Assembly (NCBI RefSeq): GCF_009362735.1 | Contig: NZ_WHNP01000063.1 | Location: 1 to 40,989 of the forward strand | DNA from: Paraburkholderia franconis | GTDB taxonomy: Bacteria > Pseudomonadota > Gammaproteobacteria > Burkholderiales > Burkholderiaceae | DNA: 40,989 nt | Direction: 5' to 3' | Shown here: in pieces, positions 8,171 through 16,191 of the stretch | How positions within the stretch are numbered: position 1 is the stretch's first letter | How the letters are laid out: every line of letters begins with the position of its first letter | Program-made: the position numbers and the translations under genes | The notes under the pieces: generated by a model | Databases searched by the model: none | The model's input: the letters and a program-made list of their open reading frames with translations, nothing else | Told to the model about the DNA's origin: nothing

Positions 8171-8988
8171 ACCTTCTAAGTCTCCTAGCTATTTTTTTTA
8201 TTAACACTTCGTTGACGAACTCGATGATCGCGTCGTGCTTGGTGCGGTGGGTGCTCGCGGTCTTTGCGAAGAATCGCGAGCAATTGAGTGAGGGGTCTAA
8301 CATCACGCACAGGGGTCTTCCGCGATGGCGTAAGCCGCCGTCACTTCAGCAACTTGCAAAGCGCGTCAGCACAGACGGCACCCTCCTCATCGACGGAGCG
8401 CCGAAGACGCAATTAATTCGTTTACCTAAGCAATTACCATGACATCCAACTTCGCTCCCATGCCACCCACTGGATCGGCGATCAGCTTGGCCGCGCAGGA
8501 TAGTTCTCGTGAAAAGAACGTCGCCTAGCTGACGCGTCTGTCCCCAGCAGATCAACCGCGTTTCAAGTCGACCTGCCTCATCGAGGAATATTCAAGGCGC
8601 TTTATCGTTCAGCAATAATATCAGGACGCCTTACATCAAAAACTGGTGATTTCCCCTAGCAATCTGTTGAATTTCGATCCCACGTAAGCGGCGTTGGTGG
8701 GCGATGATGTTGGACAGAGATACGATGCGCGGAATGGATGAGATGCAGGAGACCTTACATGTCATTCGCCGTGGACACGCAAGGTTAGATCCCAGGCGAC
8801 CGAGGTAGCCATCCGCGCGAGCGTGCTCAATCGCATGGCTTGGCTTGAACGCCTGCAGTTCGTCCGATACAAAAAATATGTAAGCCTGCATTCCATCAAT
8901 ATGAAATAATGACGGTTATCTTTCCCCTGAGATTCGCCCACCCGACGTTCGGGTACTCGGCATAATCCCCGACAACAAGGAAGACCTG
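8171..8988. other. Long intergenic region between porin and marR1
   Basis: No gene is supported. Short frames on both strands lack recognisable domains. It holds the porin promoter side, and at 8614-8658 a block shared with the second marR promoter (listed separately). The ~330 bases between that block and the marR1 start would form an unusually long leader if transcription begins there. Confidence 0.5.
8614..8658. promoter_or_regulatory. Shared regulatory block upstream of marR1 (site A)
   Basis: An ungapped 45-base match to 36375-36419 with 35 identities. The conserved cores are AATAATATCAG, CCTTAC, AAAAACTGGT and TTTCCC. Read on the minus strand, bases 8634-8620 give GTAAGG-N4-CTGAT, matching the other putative MarR sites in this window. 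Probably an operator or promoter of the marR1 region. Confidence 0.65.
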
Positions 8989-9450
8989 ATGTCCGTTAGC
9001 GGTCGCACCTTCTTCTATATTCAGCAGGTCGAGCAGCTGATTCATCGCGAACTCGACGAATGCCTGCAGGCCATCGGCATTACTGCCGGCCAGTACATGG
9101 TCTTCAACTTGATTGCCCACCTCGAACCCGTGACGTCGGCGAGTTTGGCTCGCCGGACCATGATCACGGCTCAGTCGATGGGCGAGTACATTCGAGTATT
9201 GGAAGCCAGGGGGCTTATCGAACGGCAATCCGGGCAGCTCAACAAGCGTACGATCCTGATATCGTCGACGGCGGCCGGACGCAAGCTTCTTGTTCAGTGC
9301 GAGTCGGCAATCGATGAAGTCGAACGCAACTTCTTCAGTTGCCTGAGTGGCGAAGATGTGGCGCATCTGCGCTTCCTGTTGAGCCGGATCCGCAGCGCCC
9401 AGCTCACCAAGCGCGCCAAGGAAGCCGACTTGCCGGCCTTGAACCTTTGA
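8989..9450 (+). CDS. MarR-family transcriptional regulator 1
   Basis: A 153-residue winged-helix regulator. The helix-turn-helix is around residues 50-75 (ASLARRTMITAQSMGEYIRVLEARGLI), followed by the wing with NKRTILIS, and the helical dimer interface at both ends. AAGGAAG precedes the ATG at 8989. It is clearly paralogous to the second MarR protein at 36.6 kb (shared TAQ-MGE, RGL, FFSCL). MarR proteins such as CouR/FerR that control hydroxycinnamate genes bind CoA thioesters; the two CoA ligases here make that a reasonable guess for the inducer. It converges with the 17.4-9.5 kb operon. Confidence 0.9.
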   Translation: MSVSGRTFFYIQQVEQLIHRELDECLQAIGITAGQYMVFNLIAHLEPVTSASLARRTMITAQSMGEYIRVLEARGLIERQSGQLNKRTILISSTAAGRKLLVQCESAIDEVERNFFSCLSGEDVAHLRFLLSRIRSAQLTKRAKEADLPALNL

Positions 9451-9547
9451 TGTCCGGCCTGCCTGAATCAACGTTCCGGCTACGGCGAGCTGTCGTGCGG
9501 CAAGCCGAGCAGCAACGCAAGCACGCCGCTCGACTCGATCACATGCT

Positions 9548-10222
9548 TTAGTGAAAGCCGTAGATCCGCATGGTGTTCTCGCCGGCTTCGAGGCGCTTGC
9601 AGATCGCCTGCTCGTCAGCTTCGCGCTGCATTGCCTTCTCGACCACTTCGGCGGCCTGATCGCGCGGAATCGCCACCACGCCATCGCGATCGCCCACGAT
9701 CAGGTCGCCCGGCGACACCGTCACGTTGCCGATACGCACCGGGGCATTGAGCCAGCCGATCGCACCGTAGTCCTTACCAGTGCCGCGAATCGACAGACCG
9801 CGCGAGAAGACCGGGAAGCCGATCTGTTCGAGCAAGTCGGCATCGCGTACGCCACCATCGATCACCAGACCATTCAGGCCGCGCGTCTTGGCCTGGGTGG
9901 TCATCACCTCGCCCCAGTAGCCATGCTCGTAGGCGCCGTTCGCATACACCACCAGCACGTCGCCCGGCTGCGCGAGCACCAGCGCGCGGTGCAGCCACAG
10001 GTTGTCGCCGCCCGACGAATGGATCGTAAACGCAGTGCCGCAGATCCTGAAGCCCGGCGCCACCGGCTTGATCGCCGAGGGCAGCGCGCCGATCTTGCCG
10101 CCCGCTTCGTGCAGCGTCGCGGTCGGCATGTTGCGGGCGCGTTCCACCACGGCGGCGTCGACGCGTTCGATGTCGACGCGGGTCGTGGTCGGCGCGTCGT
10201 GTTCCTTGATGTTCGCCGTCAT
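9548..10222 (-). CDS. RraA/LigK-family aldolase homologue 3
   Basis: A 224-residue RraA-like protein. The family contains 4-hydroxy-4-methyl-2-oxoglutarate / 4-carboxy-4-hydroxy-2-oxoadipate (CHA) aldolase, which yields pyruvate and oxaloacetate at the end of protocatechuate 4,5-cleavage and gallate pathways, as well as oxaloacetate decarboxylases. The catalytic Arg-Asp pair lies in DGGVRDADL (R126, D127), and the acceptor loop GYWGEVMTTQA is intact. The start overlaps the stop of the upstream paralogue (ATG-ATG at 10225/10222, with GGAG just upstream; the second ATG has better spacing). Last gene of the minus-strand operon. It is quite diverged from copies 1 and 2, arguing for distinct roles or a mixed oligomer rather than recent duplication. 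Confidence 0.85.
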   Translation of the reverse strand: MTANIKEHDAPTTTRVDIERVDAAVVERARNMPTATLHEAGGKIGALPSAIKPVAPGFRICGTAFTIHSSGGDNLWLHRALVLAQPGDVLVVYANGAYEHGYWGEVMTTQAKTRGLNGLVIDGGVRDADLLEQIGFPVFSRGLSIRGTGKDYGAIGWLNAPVRIGNVTVSPGDLIVGDRDGVVAIPRDQAAEVVEKAMQREADEQAICKRLEAGENTMRIYGFH

Positions 10223-10881
10223 CATTTGCTCCGGGTCTGCAGCTGGTGGTATTTGAACTGCTTGCGCGCCTCGTCGAGACGCATGCCGCCGCGGCAGGCT
10301 TCGCGGATCGCTTCCTCGGCGTGGTGGATCGTTTCGGCCGCTTCGAGCACGGCTTCCTCGTGTTCCTTCGGAATCACGACGATGCCGTCGGCGTCGCCGC
10401 GCAGCAGGTCGCGCGGCGCCACGCGCGCGTCGCCCAGATTGACCGGGATATTGATCGCCTCGACCTGCACGCGGTCCTTGCCGGTGCGCATCCAGTGGTC
10501 GCGCGCGAACACCGGGTAGCCGAGCTTCATGCACAGGGCGACGTCGCGGCAGATGCCGTTGATCGCGGTGCCGGCGATGCCGCGGCGATGGGCGATCTCG
10601 GTCATGATGTCGCCCCATACCGTGCAGTCCTCGCGGCCGCCGTTGTCGAGCACGACGATGCTGCCCACCGGCACGTCGTCGATGAAGTCGCCCACAGTGC
10701 CGACCGGCACCGAAGGCGGGCCGTACTTGATCGTGAAGGCGCGGCCCGTCGTGCGGAAGTCGCTGCTGCGCGGCTTGATCCTGTAGCACTGGCCGACAAT
10801 GCCGAGCTTGTCGAGGGCGTCCGAAAGGGTCGCGGTATCGAGCTTCGAGGCGCGCTCGACGTTCTTGTCCTGAGTCGTCAT
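10222..10881 (-). CDS. RraA/LigK-family aldolase homologue 2
   Basis: A 219-residue member of the RraA family with the catalytic Arg-Asp at R112-D113 (GICRDVALC) and the preceding glycine-rich substrate loop altered to CTVWGDIMTE. It would cleave a 4-hydroxy-2-oxoacid to pyruvate, or decarboxylate oxaloacetate, with a divalent metal. It lies 30 bases after homologue 1 and overlaps homologue 3 by a few bases, so translation is probably coupled. The length is normal for the family. Confidence 0.85.
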   Translation of the reverse strand: MTTQDKNVERASKLDTATLSDALDKLGIVGQCYRIKPRSSDFRTTGRAFTIKYGPPSVPVGTVGDFIDDVPVGSIVVLDNGGREDCTVWGDIMTEIAHRRGIAGTAINGICRDVALCMKLGYPVFARDHWMRTGKDRVQVEAINIPVNLGDARVAPRDLLRGDADGIVVIPKEHEEAVLEAAETIHHAEEAIREACRGGMRLDEARKQFKYHQLQTRSK

Positions 10882-10911
10882 AATTTCTATTCCTGCCTGA
10901 ATTCTTTAGGA

Positions 10912-11565
10912 TTACTTGAGCATATGCTCGTAGTTGCCGCCCATCACCTGTCCGACCGGCGTGCCGGCCAGGATCGCCTTGGCCATCACGGCTTCCTTGT
11001 TGGCGATGGTTTCGGCCACGTCCAGCACGTCCTCGATGTCGGCGGCGCGGATGAAGATCACGGCGCTGTCGTCGGCCACCACGTAGTCGCCCGCTTCCAC
11101 GGTCACGTCGCCGATCTCGACCGGCACGTTGGTGCCCTTCTCGACCACGCGGCCGCGCGCGGTACGTGCGGTGGTGGCGCGGCTGAACACCGGCAGCTCG
11201 TAGGTCACGGCTTCGTCGATATCGCGCACCGGGCCGTCGGCCACCACGCCCGCCACGCCGCGCACCTTGGCGGCGAGCGACAGCAGGCCGCCCCAGCAGC
11301 CGGCTTCCACCCCGCTGCGCTGTTCGACCACGATCACGTTGTCGCTGCCGGCCTGTTCGATGGCCGTGCAGCCCAGATGGACCGGCGGCCCCGGAGGCCC
11401 TTCGCCCGTGCCGAGCTTCACGGTGATCGCCCGGCCGGCCACGCGGCCCGCGCCCGAGCGCTGCGGCAGGCCGCTCACCGCCCCCGTCAGCTTGAGTTTG
11501 TCGAGCGCGTCCGACACGGCGCAGCAGTCGAGCCGCCGCAAGCGCTGTACGTTTTGGTCAGCCAT
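10912..11565 (-). CDS. RraA/LigK-family aldolase homologue 1
   Basis: A 217-residue RraA-type protein with the active-site GPVRDIDEA (R114, D115) and the loop GCWGGLLSLAAK that binds the pyruvyl part in HMG/CHA aldolases. The start MADQNVQRL at 11565 fits the family; a longer frame to 11646 would run into the stop of the reductase gene. It follows the reductase by about 70 bases. Of the three copies this and homologue 2 look closest to the LigK/ProA aldolase consensus, so it is a candidate to finish the route that passes through the LigJ-type hydratase at 22.7 kb. Confidence 0.85.
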   Translation of the reverse strand: MADQNVQRLRRLDCCAVSDALDKLKLTGAVSGLPQRSGAGRVAGRAITVKLGTGEGPPGPPVHLGCTAIEQAGSDNVIVVEQRSGVEAGCWGGLLSLAAKVRGVAGVVADGPVRDIDEAVTYELPVFSRATTARTARGRVVEKGTNVPVEIGDVTVEAGDYVVADDSAVIFIRAADIEDVLDVAETIANKEAVMAKAILAGTPVGQVMGGNYEHMLK

Positions 11566-11638
11566 GATGTTTTCCGTCGGGAAATGAGTTGAATAACAGG
11601 TTCGGGCGATGCCTGACGTGTGCCTCGCGGCTGGCACG

Positions 11639-12607
11639 TCAGGCATCCAGAGTCAGCACGTTGGTCGCGCTGCGCGAGCAGCAAATCAGCATGCTTTGCT
11701 TCGTTGCCTTGTCCTCGTCCGAGAACAGCATGTCGAGATGAAGGGGTTTCCCATCCAGGACCCCGACCTCGCACATGCCGCAGGCACCCTGCATGCAGCC
11801 GAACGGGACGTCGACGCCGTTCTCGAGCAGGACATCGAGAATCGACCGGTCGGCCGGAATCCGGAACGACTGTCCGGACCGGGCCAATGCCACCGTGAAC
11901 TCGCCGGCGGCGCATGCCTCCTGCAGCGGTGCGAATCGTTCGAGATGGACGGTCTCCGCCGGCAGCCCGGCGGCCGCGGCCTCGAACGCATCCAGCATCG
12001 ACTTCGGACCGCAGCAATACACGTGCGCACCCGCCGGCACCTCGCGGACGACCGTGGTCACGTCCATGCGCCGGCCGTCCGGCGCCTTGTCGAAATACGT
12101 CTCGATCCGGCCGTGTGCCGACGCCGCCACAAAGCTTTCGATATCGGCGAGATACGCCGCGTGATGCCGGTCGCGCGCCGCGTAATGCAGCACCCATGCG
12201 CGCCCGAGCGCCTCGAACTGCCGGACCATAGACCACAGCGGCGTGATGCCGATGCCGCCCGCGATCAGCACGTTCAGCTGTGCGTCCCTGTCGATCGGGA
12301 ACAGGTTGCGGGGCGCGCTGATCTGCACGGTGTCGCCGGCGCGCAGGGTCTCGTGCACGTGGCGCGATCCACCCCGGCCGCCTGCGTCCTTCGCGACGGC
12401 GATTTCGTAGCGCACCGGCTTGCCTTCGCATCGCACGATCGAGTAGCTGCGCGACAGCGTGTCGTTCAGCTTGACATCGACATGCGCGCCGGCCTCTGCA
12501 TCGGGCAAATCATGTCCATCAATGGCTTCCAGCGTGACACTCACCACGTTCTGCGCCAGCCAGGTCATCGACTTGACGCGGACATCTATCCAGGATGATT
12601 CGCTCAC
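11639..12607 (-). CDS. Phthalate-dioxygenase-type reductase (FMN, NADH, [2Fe-2S])
   Basis: Single-chain electron donor for Rieske oxygenases, about 322 residues. Domain order is the PDR/VanB type: an FMN-binding barrel with RSYSIV, an NADH domain with AGGIGITPLWSM and the CCGPKSML motif, and a C-terminal plant-type ferredoxin with C-x4-C-x2-C (GCMQGACGMC) plus a distant fourth Cys in LICCS. The start is uncertain: GTG at 12607 (VSESSW) or TTG at 12622. It is the only such reductase in the window and lies between a CoA beta-oxidation block and the RraA genes, not beside any of the three Rieske oxygenases, so it may serve all of them. Confidence 0.9.
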   Translation of the reverse strand: MSESSWIDVRVKSMTWLAQNVVSVTLEAIDGHDLPDAEAGAHVDVKLNDTLSRSYSIVRCEGKPVRYEIAVAKDAGGRGGSRHVHETLRAGDTVQISAPRNLFPIDRDAQLNVLIAGGIGITPLWSMVRQFEALGRAWVLHYAARDRHHAAYLADIESFVAASAHGRIETYFDKAPDGRRMDVTTVVREVPAGAHVYCCGPKSMLDAFEAAAAGLPAETVHLERFAPLQEACAAGEFTVALARSGQSFRIPADRSILDVLLENGVDVPFGCMQGACGMCEVGVLDGKPLHLDMLFSDEDKATKQSMLICCSRSATNVLTLDA

Positions 12608-12650
12608 ACCACACCTACACAATTACGCTACTGTTGAAAATATCCGGGAT

Positions 12651-12668
12651 GCCCGGCATCGGCCGGGC
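12651..12668 (-). terminator. Hairpin between acyl-CoA dehydrogenase and reductase
   Basis: GCCCGGC (12651-12657) and GCCGGGC (12662-12668) form a perfect 7-bp GC-only stem with a 4-base loop in the gap after the dehydrogenase stop. On the minus strand it is followed by a weak T-rich run (ATATTTTC) about 7 bases on. It may attenuate transcription into the reductase and RraA genes rather than end it. Confidence 0.4.
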
Positions 12669-12680
12669 ACCGCCATACGC

Positions 12681-14510
12681 TCAGATCAGTTCGTCCGGAA
12701 TGGACAGCAGCCCGCTGCTTCCGCTTTCGATGCGCCGGCATAGACTTTCCACCATCGACATCTGCCGCTGCATCCAAACATCGGCCAGGGCCAGCTTGCG
12801 GATACGCATGTCGTCGTCCAGGAAGCGGCATTCGGTGCCGCCGTTCACGACCGCCGCCACCTCGGCCCAGATCCAGCCGATGTAGACGATCCCCATGGCC
12901 GTCAGGACGTCGTAGGAAGCCGCTTCGGCATACCCGGCCTGGGCCGGGTCCGTCGTGCGCAGCGATGCGACGGCGCTGTCGAGCCGCTGCAGCGCCTCGT
13001 CGAGAGGCGCCGTATAGCCGGCCAGCGCGGGATTGCCGCGATGACGGGCAATAAATCCGGAAATCGCCTGAGTGAAATGCCGCCATGGACGCCCGCCATG
13101 GGCGAACAGCTTGCGATGCACGAGGTCCGCCGCCTGGATGCCGTTCGCGCCTTCGTAGATCTGCGCGACCCGGACGTTGCGCACGAACTGCTCGACGCCG
13201 TAGTCCTTGATATAGCCGTGGCCGCCGAAGACCTGCTGGCAAGCCACCGTGGCCTCGAACCCCCGGTCCGTGAAGAACGCCTTCATTACCGGCGTCAGGA
13301 TGTCGAGCATGTCGGCGGCCGCTTCGCGCGCCTCCGGGTTCGGTTCCAGCTGGGCGACCGACTGCCACAGCGCCGCCCGCAGGGCGCCCGCACGTGCGCC
13401 TTCCGCAAAGGCGGCCGACTCGAGCAGCAGGCGCCGTATGTCGGCGTGCGCGATGATCGGATCGGCGATGCCGGCCGCCGCCTGCGACGCCGATGCGGCA
13501 CGGCTGGCGCGGCCCGAACGACGTTCACGCGCGTAATCCGCGGCGTTCTGCCGGGCGATTTCGGCATAGCCGATTCCCGATACGGCGGTCCCCACGCGAG
13601 CGTAATTCATCAGGTGGAACATCGGCGCCATGTTCGCGGCGGTGCTCCGGCCTTCCGGCCCGGCGATGCGCCAGGCCACCGCATCCTCGAAATCGAGCGC
13701 GCAGGTGGCGCTCCCCTCGATGCCCATCTTGTGCTCGATCGAGCGCGCGTGAACGCCGTTGCGTTCGCCGAGGGCGCCCGTCGACGGATCGATCATCCGC
13801 TTCGATACCAGGAATACGTTAACGGCCGAGAGGCTCGCGGGGATGCGCCCGTCATCATCCGGCACCTTGGCCAGCACGATGTGGATGATGTTCTCGGTCA
13901 GGTCGTGGTCGCCGCCGGAAATAAAGATCTTGCGGCCGCTGATGCGCCACGTGCCATCGGCCTGCGGCGTCGCGCGCGTGGTGATCTGGCGCAGATCGGT
14001 ACCCGCCTGCGGTTCGGTCATGCCCATCGTCGCGGTCCAGTCGCCGGCGGCCAGACGCGGCACCACGTGCGTCTTGATCCATTCCGGCGCCAGCGCCGCC
14101 AGCATGCTGGCCGCGGGCGTGCAGAAGCTGCTGTACATCGAGAACGAATGACCGGTGGCCGCGCGCATTTCGGAGATGGGCACCGACATCACGGGCGGCA
14201 AGCCCCCGCCACCCAGCGACTCGGCGAGGCTCAGGCAATGCCATTTCGCCGCGCGATAGGCGGCCCAAGCTTCCCTGTAGCCCGCGGGCGTGCGGATCTC
14301 GCCGTCATGGAAATGCGCGCCTTCCGCGTCGGCGCGCTGATTGATCGGGTGCAGCACTTCCTCATGGAATTTCGCCGCCGCTTCGACGACGGCCGAAGTC
14401 AGATCGGGCGTCAGCTCGGCGAAGCCGGGCAGATGCCCGTGCGCCTCGACGCGCAGAAGATCATGAAGAATGAAAAGCCAGTCCTTGACGGGCGCACGGT
14501 AGCTCGGCAT
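12681..14510 (-). CDS. Acyl-CoA dehydrogenase (large, ~609 aa)
   Basis: FAD enzyme that introduces an alpha,beta double bond in an acyl-CoA. The 609-residue size with a ~150-residue C-terminal extension matches the large bacterial FadE5-like class rather than the ~390-residue type. Visible are the FAD/substrate motif MGMTEPQAGTDL near 162-173, ISGRKIFISGGDHDL near 190-204, and the catalytic base E453 in IYEGANGIQA. The ATG at 14510 overlaps the upstream region by two bases of spacing to the stop of the fusion gene (14513), so the genes are coupled. In context it would desaturate a phenylpropanoyl-type or longer side chain before hydration by the crotonase at 19.5 kb. A substrate cannot be named. 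Confidence 0.92.
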   Translation of the reverse strand: MPSYRAPVKDWLFILHDLLRVEAHGHLPGFAELTPDLTSAVVEAAAKFHEEVLHPINQRADAEGAHFHDGEIRTPAGYREAWAAYRAAKWHCLSLAESLGGGGLPPVMSVPISEMRAATGHSFSMYSSFCTPAASMLAALAPEWIKTHVVPRLAAGDWTATMGMTEPQAGTDLRQITTRATPQADGTWRISGRKIFISGGDHDLTENIIHIVLAKVPDDDGRIPASLSAVNVFLVSKRMIDPSTGALGERNGVHARSIEHKMGIEGSATCALDFEDAVAWRIAGPEGRSTAANMAPMFHLMNYARVGTAVSGIGYAEIARQNAADYARERRSGRASRAASASQAAAGIADPIIAHADIRRLLLESAAFAEGARAGALRAALWQSVAQLEPNPEAREAAADMLDILTPVMKAFFTDRGFEATVACQQVFGGHGYIKDYGVEQFVRNVRVAQIYEGANGIQAADLVHRKLFAHGGRPWRHFTQAISGFIARHRGNPALAGYTAPLDEALQRLDSAVASLRTTDPAQAGYAEAASYDVLTAMGIVYIGWIWAEVAAVVNGGTECRFLDDDMRIRKLALADVWMQRQMSMVESLCRRIESGSSGLLSIPDELI

Positions 14511-14512
14511 GG

Positions 14513-16186
14513 TCAGATCGGGATCCTGAGGTTTGAAATTTGCACCGACGCGCCGGCAAGCTGCAGGAGCAGCGCGGCCGGCCGGAATACTTCGCCGTGG
14601 CGGGCATGAAGTCCGATCAGTTTGCTGACGACCGCCGGCAATCCGATCGCGTCGGCGTAATGCATCGGACCGCCTTTCCAGTCGGGCCACCCGTAGCCAA
14701 GCTGCCAGATGAGGTCGATGTCGCTGGCCCGCTCGACGATACCCTCCTCGAGCAGCTTGGCGCCCTCGTTGATCATCGGCAGCACCAGGCGGTCATGGAC
14801 TTCCTCGTCCGACAGCTCGCGGCGCTCGATCCCTTCGACACGCGAAGCCTCTTCGATCAGCGCGGTCACTTCCGGATCGACGAGCGGCCGCCGCTTGCCG
14901 GGTTCGTAACGGTAAAATCCGCGCCCCACGCGCTGGCCGAGACGGCCGCGCTCGTGGAGCTGCTCGATCAGCCAATCGCGCTGTCCCATGCGCTGGCGCG
15001 AACGGTACATCAGCGCGATCCCGCCCGCCATGTCCTGCAGCTCGAACGTGCCCATCGGCAGGCCGAGATTGCGCAGCACGCGGTCGACCTGCTCCGGCTG
15101 TGCGCCTTCCAGCAGCAGACGGCCTGCCTGCCGCTCGCGGGCAATCATCAGACGGTTGCCAACGAAACCGTCGCAGACCCCGACCACGATCGCGGTCTTG
15201 CCGATCGCCGCGGCAAAATCCCTGGCCGCGGCCAGCGTTTGCGCTGACGTGGACGACGTGCGCACCAGTTCGATGAGCCGCATCACGTTCGCGGGGTTGA
15301 AGAAATGAAGGCCGACCACGGACGCGGGCCGGCGGGTGGCAGCCGCGATCAGATTGACGTCAAGCGTGGAGGTGTTGGTCGCCAGCAGGGCCTCGGGCGG
15401 CGCAAACCGGTCGATCTCGGCAAACAGCTGCTGTTTGAGCGCCAGATCCTCCCAGACGGCTTCGATCACGACATCCGCTTCCGCAACGCCGGCAATGTCG
15501 GTGCCGGTCGTCAGGCGTGCAAGGCGTGCATCGCGCTCGTCGGCGGTCAGGCGTCCGCGCGCCACGTCGCGCCCGTACGCTTCGCCGATGCGTTGCACCG
15601 CCTTGGCCAGCGAGGCCTCGGCATTGTCGATCAGGCGCACGGTCAGGCCACTCCCCAGCAGGGTCATCGCGATGCCGACACCCATGTTGCCGGCGCCGAT
15701 CACGGCGCCGCACCCGAACACGCGTTCGCTGCGTGCCGTGGTGTTCGCCAGCGCGGCGCGGGCGGCCTGCGTGTATGCCCTCGCCGCTTCGGCGTCGGGC
15801 GTGGTGAAGGCCGGCACCGGCGGGCCGTCCTGCGTCGGCTGGGCACGCAGCACCACGGGATCGCCGATCTTCAGGGCCCGCACGTCGGCGTCGACGATCA
15901 CCGAGTGGATCAGCAGGCCTTCTTCGAGTTGCACCAGCGCGGGCGCCGTCGGGCGCGGGCTGCGTTCGACGATCGAGTACGAGTAGATCGTGCCGCGCCC
16001 GGAGAGGCGCCGCCACGAGGTCTCGCGATGACCGCACAACGGGCAGTGCATTCTCGGGTAATAGTGCAGCGCGTCGCAGGCCGGGCAATGCTTGCCGAGC
16101 AGTTCGCCGGCACGCATCGCTTCCCAAAAGGGCTCGTCGCCCGGGAACATCACAGGCGCCGCCGGGAAACTCCGGTTGTCCTTCAT
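14513..16186 (-). CDS. Fusion: DUF35/OB-fold (ChsH2-like) + 3-hydroxyacyl-CoA dehydrogenase
   Basis: A 557-residue two-part protein. Residues 1-~135 are a DUF35 rubredoxin-like zinc ribbon (C34, C37, C48, C51 in CPAC/CPLC) plus an acyl-CoA-binding OB fold, the type that partners SCP2 thiolases and the Ltp2 aldolase. From ~158 follows a complete 3-hydroxyacyl-CoA dehydrogenase: the NAD site GAGNMG (164-169), NTSTL, the catalytic dyad H294/E306 (LHFFNPANVMRLIELV), and two C-terminal 3HCDH helical domains. The start is the ATG five bases after the thiolase stop. I do not know this fusion as a standard architecture; it physically joins the oxidation step to the lyase/thiolase partner domain. Both halves keep their key residues. 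Confidence 0.88.
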   Translation of the reverse strand: MKDNRSFPAAPVMFPGDEPFWEAMRAGELLGKHCPACDALHYYPRMHCPLCGHRETSWRRLSGRGTIYSYSIVERSPRPTAPALVQLEEGLLIHSVIVDADVRALKIGDPVVLRAQPTQDGPPVPAFTTPDAEAARAYTQAARAALANTTARSERVFGCGAVIGAGNMGVGIAMTLLGSGLTVRLIDNAEASLAKAVQRIGEAYGRDVARGRLTADERDARLARLTTGTDIAGVAEADVVIEAVWEDLALKQQLFAEIDRFAPPEALLATNTSTLDVNLIAAATRRPASVVGLHFFNPANVMRLIELVRTSSTSAQTLAAARDFAAAIGKTAIVVGVCDGFVGNRLMIARERQAGRLLLEGAQPEQVDRVLRNLGLPMGTFELQDMAGGIALMYRSRQRMGQRDWLIEQLHERGRLGQRVGRGFYRYEPGKRRPLVDPEVTALIEEASRVEGIERRELSDEEVHDRLVLPMINEGAKLLEEGIVERASDIDLIWQLGYGWPDWKGGPMHYADAIGLPAVVSKLIGLHARHGEVFRPAALLLQLAGASVQISNLRIPI

Positions 16187-16191
16187 ATCGC

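Noticed and set aside
8631..8891. An 86-residue minus-strand frame upstream of marR1
   Set aside because: No ribosome-binding site or family motif, and it overlaps the conserved regulatory block; probably chance.
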